From the NCBI GenBank assembly GCA_023387295.1, contig JAEWIG010000388.1:1-9044 (forward strand): DNA of 9,044 nucleotides, read 5' to 3'. A program made the position numbers and the translations under genes. The stretch is from Bacillota bacterium (GTDB taxonomy: Bacteria > Bacillota > Bacilli > Bacillales > Cytobacillaceae). Of this stretch, positions 1-6,062 are shown piece after piece. The notes beneath the pieces were generated by a model that had not been told where the DNA came from, did not search any database, and saw nothing but the letters and a program-made list of their open reading frames with translations. How positions within the stretch are numbered: position 1 is the stretch's first letter; every line of letters begins with the position of its first letter.

Positions 1-2813
1 GTATATTGGTCAAAAACAAGTAGCTCAAGACCACTTTGAATATTTCCTTTTGAGCGATCTGTCTTTCGGAGCAACTCAAATCGACCATTTGTCATTTTTC
101 TTAATCTTCCATTTGCTTCTCGTAAAATATCATCTAGAAAAGCAGCAAGAACAAATCGTTCGAATGTAATACGGTAAGTGTTTTGCCCCCTTGAAATATC
201 ATACAATTCACCAATTACCTTATATCGTTCCTCAAGCGATTTCAACTGTTCATTTATGCTGTTCACTTTATTTGTTATTTCTTCATTGTCACGTTTTTTC
301 ATATATAGATTTGTGTAGTCATCTTGTAAGGAATTCATCAGGTTATCGATTTCTGTAAGGGATTCTTCTAGCTTTTCTAGCTCTGGTTTTTCTATATCCT
401 TGAGTACCGTACACAATTCCTCATAGCGATCACGCACAGAACGGACTTCTTCATAATAGTTTTTTAAAGCTGTTTCCATTTCTCTAACTTGTTGTTCGTT
501 CTTTTTAGCATCATGATACAATGAATACGTTTCAAATCCTTGTTCTTTCATTTTGATTAAAAATGCTGCTCTTTCAAGCTTTAGCTTTTCCGTCAAATGC
601 TCGGCTTGCTTTTCGACAGTCTCACTTTTCGCTTTTTCTGCTAGAAATTCATCCTTCGTCGTCTGATATACCTTCTGAGCGTTTTCTAGTCTTTGTAATA
701 ATTCTTCTTGAAGAGCCATTACTTGTTGAAGACGTTTTTCGTAGCTAGAGATTGAACGAAGTCCTTCAGGAACGCTATCGAACATTCTTGTTAAATTCGT
801 TTTCTTCTCGGTAAATTCAATCATCGAATCATTCATTTGTTCGATTATTTTCTGCAGTAAAAGATTATTCTTTTCTTTAAGATCTTCAGCTTCTTCTAAC
901 TCTTTTATACACCGATTTCTTCTGTCCACCTTCTTTTTCAGCACACTCTGTAAGCTGGCCAGTTCAGAACACTCAGATTTTATTTTACTCCCAATAATCG
1001 GTAGATTTTTAACCATTAATTCAGGACGGTGTTTTTGGAGCTCCAGAAGCAAATCATCTACTGTTTCTTTAAGGGAACGGAGCATTGACTGCGCTTCGAA
1101 AAATGCTGACTCTGCAGATGCTTTTTCTTTTTCCAACTGGACTAACTGATGCTTTGCTGCTTTTAGATCATTCTCATCTGGAATTGTTTCTGATGTAAAA
1201 GCTGGCTGTGGGTGGTCCTTTGATCCACAAACTGGGCAGGATTCTCCATCTTGAAGCTGACTTGCTATAAGACTTGCTTGTCCATGAATCCACTTCTGTT
1301 CTAAATGGTCTACTAAAACTTTAGCATCTGCTAATCTTGCAGTTTCTTTCTCTAAGTTTTGCTTCTTTTTTTCAAAAAAACACGATGCTTTTTCAAGACG
1401 AGTATTATAATCGACATATTTATTAATACGCTCAATTTCCTCGTTCATTTTCTCTAACTTATGCGCATTTTCCACAAAAGATAATTGTGCTTGTTCAATT
1501 ATCTTTTTCTCTTCCACTAATTCCTTTACACGAGAATCAAGCGTATTTAATTTTTCTTCAAGCTCTGTCTTCTTAAGCTTATTCATATTTATTGTTTTTT
1601 CAAGCTGATCAAATTCCTGTTGAACATCGGCGAGTGAGTATACGTCTGATTTCATATTTTGCAAACGACTAATTTCCTCAGCAACTGCGCGCCTTTCGTC
1701 TTCTCGGTTCTTTTCTTGGTTCAAGCTTACTTCAAGCTCATTTAATAGTACTTCAAGAGAACCAACCTTTGTACGAAGTGCTACTAATTCAAGATTCGTC
1801 CCGTCTAATTCCTTTTTCAGATGATGACAAATCTCTTCTTGGTGAGCAAGAAGAGCAGCCTTATGGGCGAGCTTAATCTCTTTTTCGATTTGAATAAAGC
1901 GTTCCTGCTCACCTGCTAGCTCCTTATTCCGTTTAGCTAAATCATCTCTAGCTTTCATCTGCTTGACAATTGCTTCTGCATCATATAGCTTTTGCTGAAG
2001 TCCGTCACGCTCTTCCTTTTTCTCCTTTAGTTTATGCGCTAACCCTTCTAATTCATGGGTCATCGTGCTTACTTCATCGAGTAAAAGCGGCATGATGAGA
2101 ATATCATTCTCACTTCCAGACTCTAAAAACCCTTTCAATTCGTCATTATATATAGAATGGATTTGCCTTAGCTCATGGTTGCGATTCTCAACTTGCTTTT
2201 CAACTGATTTCTTTAGTTCACTTGCACTTTCCTTTAGCTTTTCCTCAATTCGTTTATAAATTTGGGTATGGAAAAGACGCTGGAGAATGACTTCTTTTTC
2301 CTTGCTTTCTGATGTGAGGAGCTTTCGAAACTCACCTTGAGGAATCATGAGAATTTGGCGAAACTGATTGCTGTCAATAATCATAATTTCTTTAATTTTT
2401 TCGTCTACATCTCGAACATTCGCTGCGATTAGCTGAGAGTTCCCCTTATGATCGATTACATATAGCTCTGCAGTCGCATTAATTGTTCGATAGCCTTCCC
2501 CTCGTTCCTTTCTTTTTTCCTGCTGAGGCGACCTAATAATATGATACGTCTTGTTTCGTAAGGTGAATAAGAGGGAAACCTCTGTTAAAATATCATCTTT
2601 AGCAAACTGGCTTCTTAAGTCTTGACCGTTTCGATCTTCTCCGCTTGCTTTCCCGTATATCGCATAGCTAATTCCATCGAAAATGGTTGTTTTTCCTGAA
2701 CCCGTTTTTCCAGAAATCACAAACATTGTTCGATTGTCAAGCTTTGTAAAATCGATTTCTTCCGCACCTGCGTATGGTCCGAAAGCTTGCATCGTTAGCT
2801 TTAACGGTCTCAT
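1..2813 (-). CDS. sbcC: SbcC, ATPase subunit of SbcCD nuclease (C-terminus cut off by window edge)
   Basis: SbcC is the SMC/Rad50-type ATPase that works with SbcD to open and trim hairpins and protein-blocked DNA ends in the cytoplasm. About 937 codons are visible, read from ATG at 2813. The N-terminal half of the ATPase head is present: Walker A GKTGSGKT at residues 35-42 and the Q-loop MIPQGEFR around Q159. A very long Glu/Lys/Leu-rich coiled coil follows, from about residue 180 to 860. It is broken by the Rad50-type zinc hook CPVC (C526, C529), followed by a GSKDHP stretch. The chain then returns to globular sequence ending near GLELLVFDQY, which in the family lies just before the LSGGE signature. 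The signature, Walker B and D-loop therefore lie outside the window; related proteins are about 1,130 aa. The start overlaps the sbcD stop (ATGA), and GGAGG at 2824-2828 sits 10 nt upstream, so translation is probably coupled. No frameshift was seen. Confidence 0.96.
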   Translation of the reverse strand, partial: MRPLKLTMQAFGPYAGAEEIDFTKLDNRTMFVISGKTGSGKTTIFDGISYAIYGKASGEDRNGQDLRSQFAKDDILTEVSLLFTLRNKTYHIIRSPQQEKRKERGEGYRTINATAELYVIDHKGNSQLIAANVRDVDEKIKEIMIIDSNQFRQILMIPQGEFRKLLTSESKEKEVILQRLFHTQIYKRIEEKLKESASELKKSVEKQVENRNHELRQIHSIYNDELKGFLESGSENDILIMPLLLDEVSTMTHELEGLAHKLKEKKEERDGLQQKLYDAEAIVKQMKARDDLAKRNKELAGEQERFIQIEKEIKLAHKAALLAHQEEICHHLKKELDGTNLELVALRTKVGSLEVLLNELEVSLNQEKNREDERRAVAEEISRLQNMKSDVYSLADVQQEFDQLEKTINMNKLKKTELEEKLNTLDSRVKELVEEKKIIEQAQLSFVENAHKLEKMNEEIERINKYVDYNTRLEKASCFFEKKKQNLEKETARLADAKVLVDHLEQKWIHGQASLIASQLQDGESCPVCGSKDHPQPAFTSETIPDENDLKAAKHQLVQLEKEKASAESAFFEAQSMLRSLKETVDDLLLELQKHRPELMVKNLPIIGSKIKSECSELASLQSVLKKKVDRRNRCIKELEEAEDLKEKNNLLLQKIIEQMNDSMIEFTEKKTNLTRMFDSVPEGLRSISSYEKRLQQVMALQEELLQRLENAQKVYQTTKDEFLAEKAKSETVEKQAEHLTEKLKLERAAFLIKMKEQGFETYSLYHDAKKNEQQVREMETALKNYYEEVRSVRDRYEELCTVLKDIEKPELEKLEESLTEIDNLMNSLQDDYTNLYMKKRDNEEITNKVNSINEQLKSLEERYKVIGELYDISRGQNTYRITFERFVLAAFLDDILREANGRLRKMTNGRFELLRKTDRSKGNIQSGLELLVFDQY

Positions 2814-3955
2814 TTAATCAATTCCTCCTTCAAAGCTTTTTCAATCATCTCAGTCATCACTGCATTTTTTTCAGAGGTAAACTCGGCAGTTGTCATTTCT
2901 TCATAAAACTCTTTAAAAAGACCCAGCTCAGATTTTTTCTCAGCTTTTGAAGATGCAAAAGCTTGTTTCATTTTCAAATCAATATTAGCTTGTTTCCGTT
3001 CTAGATGAAGAACATTTGGATAGATTTGACGGAGACGATTTATTGGATCGATTAAAGCTCCTTCATCATGGAGGATTATCTTTAAATAATCGTTAACAGC
3101 TTGTTTTTCATAAAAGCTTGGGTCCATCAGTTCATCAAGTGACCCTTCGATCTCGCGCATATCATTTTTAGGTTTAAGGGAGCGATAACGTAAATTAAAA
3201 AGTCCATTTTCATTCATTTCGATTATCGAAACGGACTTAGTCTGTTTTGCCTCAGAGAAGGAGTATTTTAATAGGGAGCCTGAATAACGAACTTTCTCAT
3301 GATTGATCGCATCTGGACTGTGCAAGTGACCAAGAGCTGTATAGGAAAATGGGGCAAACACATCCGCATTAACACATCCTGTGCCACCAACAGATAAGGT
3401 TCGCTCAGAATCACTTGTTTTTCCACCAAGAACAAATGCATGGCCAACAAAAACATTCGGCTCATTCGGGTTGAGCGTCTTCTCAATCTCTCCAATTATG
3501 GCTCTCATCGCATCATCGTGCGAAGTAATTGTGTTATCTTCTAGCAAATGTCTAACGACACCAGGCTCTGAGTAGGGAACTAAATAGAAGTTTACTCCGT
3601 TAATATGGACGGGCTTAATTATCGCTTCTAGTTTCCCAGCTAAATAAAATTGACTTTGCTTGTACCAGGAGCTGCCAAATGAAAGCCGTTCTGCACTATC
3701 ATGATTCCCACCGATTGCTACGACAGGCGTTTTTAATTCGACATTAATCTTAAATAGGATTTCATTTAATAATTCAACTGCGTCTGTCGGAGGAACTGAA
3801 CGATCGTATAAATCACCAGCAATTACTACCGCATCAGGCTTTTCTTCTGCTACAAGGTCAACAAAATGATTCAAAAAATAACGCTGATCCTCTGTCATAT
3901 AAATTCCATGTACGAGCTTACCTAAATGCCAATCGGCTGTATGGATAAATTTCAT
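2810..3955 (-). CDS. sbcD: SbcD, Mre11-type nuclease subunit of SbcCD
   Basis: SbcD is the metal-dependent exo/endonuclease partner of SbcC. The 381-aa protein is close to the usual 380-410 aa, so it looks complete. The calcineurin-like phosphoesterase motifs are in order: DWH (D8, H10), GDLYD (D48), GNHD (N84, H85, D86), H172 in VGHAF, and GHLH (H210, H212). These supply the expected two-metal (Mn) ligands. The C-terminal part, from about residue 260, is charged and matches the capping/SbcC-contact region of the family by position only. The start is ATG at 3955, behind a GAGGGGG Shine-Dalgarno sequence. The stop TGA overlaps the sbcC ATG, making an sbcD-sbcC operon. An extended -10 promoter candidate lies about 77 nt upstream; no LexA box was seen there. 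Confidence 0.97.
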   Translation of the reverse strand: MKFIHTADWHLGKLVHGIYMTEDQRYFLNHFVDLVAEEKPDAVVIAGDLYDRSVPPTDAVELLNEILFKINVELKTPVVAIGGNHDSAERLSFGSSWYKQSQFYLAGKLEAIIKPVHINGVNFYLVPYSEPGVVRHLLEDNTITSHDDAMRAIIGEIEKTLNPNEPNVFVGHAFVLGGKTSDSERTLSVGGTGCVNADVFAPFSYTALGHLHSPDAINHEKVRYSGSLLKYSFSEAKQTKSVSIIEMNENGLFNLRYRSLKPKNDMREIEGSLDELMDPSFYEKQAVNDYLKIILHDEGALIDPINRLRQIYPNVLHLERKQANIDLKMKQAFASSKAEKKSELGLFKEFYEEMTTAEFTSEKNAVMTEMIEKALKEELIK

Positions 3956-4031
3956 CTGCTTCCCCCTCTTTTTGAACTCTATTATATTTATTTTAACAGT
4001 TTCAATTTACCTACTGTTTAAGTTTAACTTT

Positions 4032-4040
4032 ATTATAACA
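4032..4040 (-). promoter_or_regulatory. Candidate extended -10 promoter for sbcDC
   Basis: On the minus strand TGT is followed by TATAAT (ATTATA at 4032-4037 on plus), a perfect -10 with the extended TGn element. No good -35 sits 16-18 nt upstream. A second TATAAT-like run nearer the gene (around 3977-3984) also lacks a proper -35. This would give an sbcD leader of about 70 nt. It is downstream of the cspD terminator, so the operon should have its own promoter. Confidence 0.45.
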
Positions 4041-4112
4041 AATCCAATTTATAATAGACTTTTATTATTTTACTAGTTCTCTTGCTCGTAAAGAAAGCAT
4101 TTATTTTGATCG

Positions 4113-4148
4113 CAAAAAAACAGCCCAGCCATTCGGCTGAGCTGTTTT
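4113..4148 (-). terminator. Rho-independent terminator of cspD
   Basis: The hairpin arms are 4117-4130 and 4135-4148, with a 4-nt loop. All 14 pairs form if one G-U pair is allowed. On the minus strand the stem runs into seven consecutive Ts. It begins 17 nt after the cspD stop codon, so it ends that transcript and isolates it from sbcDC. The plus-strand side has only a short TTTT and no gene leading into it. Confidence 0.9.
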
Positions 4149-4165
4149 GAAATTTACGTTTTTAA

Positions 4166-4366
4166 TTATAGTTTTGTAACGTTAGCTGCTTGTGGTCCAC
4201 GAGCTCCTTCAACAACTTCGAAAGAAACTTCTTGACCTTCTTCTAAAGATTTGAATCCTTCAGTTTGGATAGCAGAGTAATGTACGAAAACATCGTTTCC
4301 GTCTTCTCCTTCGATAAATCCGAAGCCTTTTTCTGCATTAAACCATTTAACTTTACCGTTTTTCAT
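4166..4366 (-). CDS. cspD: Cold shock protein, CspD type
   Basis: This is a 66-aa cold shock domain protein, a small five-stranded OB-fold that binds single-stranded RNA/DNA and keeps mRNA unstructured, acting in the cytoplasm. The whole protein is the domain: KVKWFN at 5-10, RNP1 KGFGFI at 13-18 and RNP2 VFVHY at 26-30. Y30 replaces the more usual Phe. The length and the NV.KL ending fit Bacillus CspD better than CspB or CspC, but paralogue naming from sequence alone is tentative. The ATG is preceded by AGGAGGA and a spacer of nine Ts. The gene stands alone, with its own promoter, a long leader with a hairpin beside the Shine-Dalgarno site, and a strong terminator. The long leader suggests post-transcriptional, cold-responsive control; that is inferred from the family. 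Confidence 0.95.
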   Translation of the reverse strand: MKNGKVKWFNAEKGFGFIEGEDGNDVFVHYSAIQTEGFKSLEEGQEVSFEVVEGARGPQAANVTKL

Positions 4367-4375
4367 AAAAAAAAA

Positions 4376-4401
4376 TCCTCCTATTGGCTTTAAGGAAAGC
4401 C
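4376..4401 (-). promoter_or_regulatory. 5' leader hairpin next to the cspD Shine-Dalgarno site
   Basis: GGCTTT (4386-4391) and AAAGCC (4396-4401) form a perfect 6-bp stem with a 4-nt loop in the cspD leader. Only 3 nt separate it from the AGGAGGA ribosome binding site (4376-4382). Its position could influence ribosome access in a temperature-dependent way; this is an inference. Confidence 0.5.
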
Positions 4402-4511
4402 AGTGTTAATTCACCATTCACAACGTTTATAACTTTACTCAACATTACTCATCCAAATCTTTGGAGAAACACAGCTTAATAAAAATATAATACGGTGTTA
4501 CGGCTTAATTA

Positions 4512-4540
4512 AATTTAACATTTTTTTGGGTTCAAGTCAA
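4512..4540 (-). promoter_or_regulatory. Sigma-A-type promoter of cspD
   Basis: On the minus strand TTGACT (plus 4535-4540) and TAAATT (plus 4512-4517) are separated by exactly 17 nt, and a TG lies one base before the -10. Transcription would begin near 4505, giving a leader of about 140 nt before the cspD ATG. Long leaders are typical of cold shock mRNAs. Confidence 0.7.
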
Positions 4541-4573
4541 TCGATAATGCCTAGAATAAGCAATTCTGGCTAT

Positions 4574-4708
4574 TCATTTTAAGCGTTCAGGCAAGCTTTG
4601 AATCGAGCTTACTACATCGTCAAGCTTTGCTTCGATTCTGTGTAGCAAATAGAGCGTGACAACAATCGGAAAGCCAACTTCACCGATGAAAGCAATCAAT
4701 TCTTCCAT
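4574..4708 (-). CDS. yvrJ: YvrJ-family small membrane protein
   Basis: This is a 44-aa peptide with one hydrophobic segment (about residues 4-22, including FPIVVTLYLLHRIE) followed by an amphipathic, charged tail ending in LPERLK. The segment pattern VGFPIVV-YLLHRIE-KLD--SIQ-LPERL is the hallmark of the YvrJ family. The function is unknown. In B. subtilis yvrJ lies in the sigO-rsoA region, but no such genes are present here. ATG at 4708 is chosen because AAGGAG (4717-4722) is 8 nt upstream. A longer reading from 4783 would start inside the terminator hairpin at 4772-4799 and lacks a ribosome binding site. The terminator separates it from the DUF2922 gene, so expression needs readthrough or a promoter in the 60-nt gap, and no clear promoter is visible there. 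No strong terminator follows. Confidence 0.85.
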   Translation of the reverse strand: MEELIAFIGEVGFPIVVTLYLLHRIEAKLDDVVSSIQSLPERLK

Positions 4709-4771
4709 ATCGAGAACTCCTTCCTTTTTTGTTAGCTGTGAAACAAAATCGTTATGAGCGTTTTTGGTAAA

Positions 4772-4799
4772 AAGACGGATCACGTTTGTGACCCGTCTT
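4772..4799 (-). terminator. Terminator between the DUF2922 gene and yvrJ
   Basis: The 12-bp arms at 4772-4783 and 4788-4799 pair completely with one G-U pair around a 4-nt loop. On the minus strand the stem merges into a run of five Ts. It lies 22 nt after the DUF2922 stop codon and should end or attenuate the DUF1659-DUF2922 transcript before yvrJ. Confidence 0.82.
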
Positions 4800-4821
4800 A
4801 CTGTTGATGGTAGATGAGACG

Positions 4822-5040
4822 TTAACTAATTTCATAGTCTGTAACATTACGTTCAACTACTCTTGCACCTTTAATTTCTGCAAGGGATCCGTTTGAACTT
4901 TGGAAAATATCAGAAGCTATAACTTCTTGCATTGCAAGCTTTACAGCAGCCGGATCAACTGGTTCTTTAGGGTTATCGATGGAAATGCGAGATTGCTTTC
5001 CCATATTTGTTACAAACGTCAATTCTAACGATTTTGCCAT
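4822..5040 (-). CDS. DUF2922 family small protein
   Basis: This is a 72-aa protein of unknown function. It matches the DUF2922 pattern: MA--LELTFVT--GK--RISIDNPKEP-DPA-V at the start, a central helix, and KGARVVERNVT-YE- at the end. There is no signal peptide, membrane segment or cysteine. The likely fold is two N-terminal beta strands, a helix (about residues 29-42) and a C-terminal strand. The ATG has AGGAGGTGA immediately upstream. It follows the DUF1659 gene with a 42-nt gap and is probably cotranscribed with it; a terminator follows. Its layout and length parallel the DUF1659 protein, so the two may be distant paralogues or partners. Confidence 0.88.
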   Translation of the reverse strand: MAKSLELTFVTNMGKQSRISIDNPKEPVDPAAVKLAMQEVIASDIFQSSNGSLAEIKGARVVERNVTDYEIS

Positions 5041-5082
5041 GATTTCACCTCCTATTAATGATATTTTTTAATGCTTCATACT

Positions 5083-5301
5083 TTAACCCAAAATATCAGA
5101 ACTATCATTTCTAATAATTGTTGCTAACGGATCTTGACAAAGTTGCGCAATCGCTTGTGCAAATTGATTAAGCTCATCTGCAGTTGCAGTTTTCTTTACA
5201 TTTGCAAAAGTTTTCGTTTTGTAAACCGGCTCGCCTTTATGATTCATTCCCGTTTCAAAGCTAAGACGTAATTTTGTATCGAATAAAACTAACTCTGCCA
5301 T
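5083..5301 (-). CDS. DUF1659 family small protein
   Basis: This is a 72-aa protein of unknown function that fits DUF1659: a short strand (LVLFDTKLRLSF), a GMNHKGEPVYKTKTF hairpin, a helix (about residues 40-54) and a short C-terminal strand. It has one cysteine and no membrane segment or signal peptide. An in-frame ATG at 5319 exists, but ATG at 5301 is chosen because AAAGGAGGTGAT, an almost complete match to the 16S rRNA 3' end, lies just before it. The upstream ATG would put this ribosome binding site inside the coding sequence. It is the first gene of the minus-strand pair with DUF2922 and diverges from the holin-like gene at 5440. Confidence 0.87.
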   Translation of the reverse strand: MAELVLFDTKLRLSFETGMNHKGEPVYKTKTFANVKKTATADELNQFAQAIAQLCQDPLATIIRNDSSDILG

Positions 5302-5439
5302 TTCATCACCTCCTTTCACCCTCTATATATAAAGAAACGATGAATTTGGTCATGGAATATAATTTTTTCTATTTTGGAATAAGTGCACAAGCAGTTTACT
5401 TTTGATTTCATAAACTACTAATCATCGGAGGTGAGTGTA

Positions 5440-5709
5440 TTGAATTTCGTTGAGTATTTAAATCAGAACTATTTAATGCTAGTTCCAGCCCTTTGGGTTC
5501 TTGGCTTCGCAATAAAACAAACACCTTTTATCCCAGACTGGCTTATTATTTGGATCGTACTAATTGTCTCGGTAATATTCGGAACCATTGCATTTGGTTT
5601 TTCCTTTGAAGGACTTATTAATGGAGTTGTTGCAGCTGGAGTTGCCGTATTGGGACATCAAATGCTGAAGCAAACTTTAAGTGGAAATGGGATTAGAAAA
5701 AAAGAATAA
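5440..5709 (+). CDS. Holin-like small membrane protein (Hol44/SPP1-type holin family)
   Basis: This 89-aa protein has three hydrophobic segments at about residues 9-25, 32-51 and 56-76 and a short basic tail (KQTLSGNGIRKKE). It resembles the Bacillus phage holin family (holin superfamily V), whose members form pores in the cytoplasmic membrane. Start choice: TTG at 5440 is 8 nt after GGAGG (5427-5431). A GTG at 5431 in the same frame overlaps the Shine-Dalgarno sequence and is unlikely. No endolysin, antiholin or phage structural gene is present, and DUF1659/DUF2922/yvrJ genes lie divergent on its left. It could be a domesticated holin with another role rather than a lysis gene. A terminator follows immediately. 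Confidence 0.82.
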   Translation: MNFVEYLNQNYLMLVPALWVLGFAIKQTPFIPDWLIIWIVLIVSVIFGTIAFGFSFEGLINGVVAAGVAVLGHQMLKQTLSGNGIRKKE

Positions 5710-5715
5710 GCTTTT

Positions 5716-5743
5716 AGAAGTACTACTTTGCTAGTACTTTTTT
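5716..5743 (+). terminator. Terminator of the holin-like gene
   Basis: An 8-bp perfect stem, AAGTACTA (5718-5725) with TAGTACTT (5732-5739), encloses a 6-nt loop and can be extended through a G-U pair. It is followed by Ts, then CTTTG. It starts 7 nt after the stop codon. Confidence 0.85.
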
Positions 5744-5820
5744 CTTTGTAAAAATGAAGCTTACGACATTTACATTACAAGGTTGTGAGCAGATGTTCAT
5801 GTGAGGTTTTTATGAAAAAT

Positions 5821-5850
5821 GAAAAAGCCGTCCATTTAAATGAACGGCTC
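5821..5850 (-). terminator. Orphan minus-strand terminator-like hairpin
   Basis: Arms 5826-5837 and 5838-5849 pair over 12 positions; read on the minus strand every position pairs, with one U-G. In practice the central TTTAAA forms the loop. On the minus strand five Ts follow, then another T-rich stretch. On the plus strand there is a C-A mismatch and no T tract, so the orientation is minus. No minus-strand gene ends here. Confidence 0.6.
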
Positions 5851-5971
5851 AGTGTAGACCACAAGACCTAGGGAGGAGATCTTCTATATCAATATATGAA
5901 GCTGTTCTAAATATGTTTGGACAACCATCTCCGCAAATACATTAATTTTAACAATATTTCCAAAAAAAACT

Positions 5972-6000
5972 TTGACTTACTTTATTTGAAGGTGTATATT
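5972..6000 (+). promoter_or_regulatory. Sigma-A-type promoter of the SulP-ArsR operon
   Basis: TTGACT (5972-5977) and TATATT (5995-6000) are separated by 17 nt. Transcription would start near 6007, giving a leader of about 55 nt. A TATAAT at 6003-6008 is also present but has no matched -35. The promoter is flanked and overlapped by an inverted repeat. Confidence 0.65.
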
Positions 6001-6031
6001 CTTATAATGCTATATTCAAATAATCAAATAT
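5982..6031 (+). promoter_or_regulatory. Inverted repeat, possible ArsR-family operator
   Basis: TTATTTGAA (5982-5990) is an exact inverted copy of TTCAAATAA (6015-6023), with 24 nt between. A further TCAAATA half-site follows at 6024-6030. The left arm lies in the promoter spacer and the right arm just past the expected transcription start. ATTTGAA/TTCAAAT half-sites are common in ArsR/SmtB operators, and an ArsR-type gene lies in this operon. Operator function is inferred; the wide spacing is unusual for a single dimer site. Confidence 0.45.
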
Positions 6032-6062
6032 AGAATTATACTAAAATAAAGAAGGGGTTATT

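Larger units (their letters stand above)
5710..6062. other. Gene-less 353-nt interval between holin-like gene and SulP gene
   Basis: The interval holds the holin terminator (5716-5743), a minus-strand terminator-like hairpin (5821-5850), a weak hairpin near 5881-5901, and the SulP promoter with its inverted repeat (5972-6023). No convincing protein gene was found on either strand. A 19-codon plus-strand frame at 5812-5871 overlaps the hairpin, and a minus-strand frame (5884 to about 5965) is protein-like but lacks a ribosome binding site. The sequence becomes very AT-rich toward the SulP promoter. Confidence 0.7.

Noticed and set aside
3268..3495. Second minus-strand frame inside sbcD
   Set aside because: It lies wholly within the clearly coding sbcD frame, has low-complexity composition and no ribosome binding site, so it is a shadow frame.
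3998..4021. AACAGT...ACTGTT inverted repeat upstream of sbcD as a LexA (SOS) box
   Set aside because: It does not match the Bacillus CGAAC-N4-GTTCG box, the spacing is too wide, and short repeats are expected by chance in this AT-rich stretch.
4709..4783. N-terminal extension of the YvrJ-type protein to ATG at 4783
   Set aside because: The ATG lies in a terminator stem, has no Shine-Dalgarno sequence, and the extension does not match the family, which begins near the ATG at 4708.
5440..5709. Prophage or prophage remnant
   Set aside because: Only a lone holin-like gene is present; there is no endolysin, tail, integrase or attachment site, and the surrounding genes are chromosomal.
5812..5871. 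Plus-strand frame of 19 codons (MKNEKAVHLNERLSVDHKT) with GTGAGG upstream
   Set aside because: It is very short, its coding sequence is mostly the arms of the hairpin at 5821-5850, and the ribosome binding site is weak and close. It is better explained by the hairpin.
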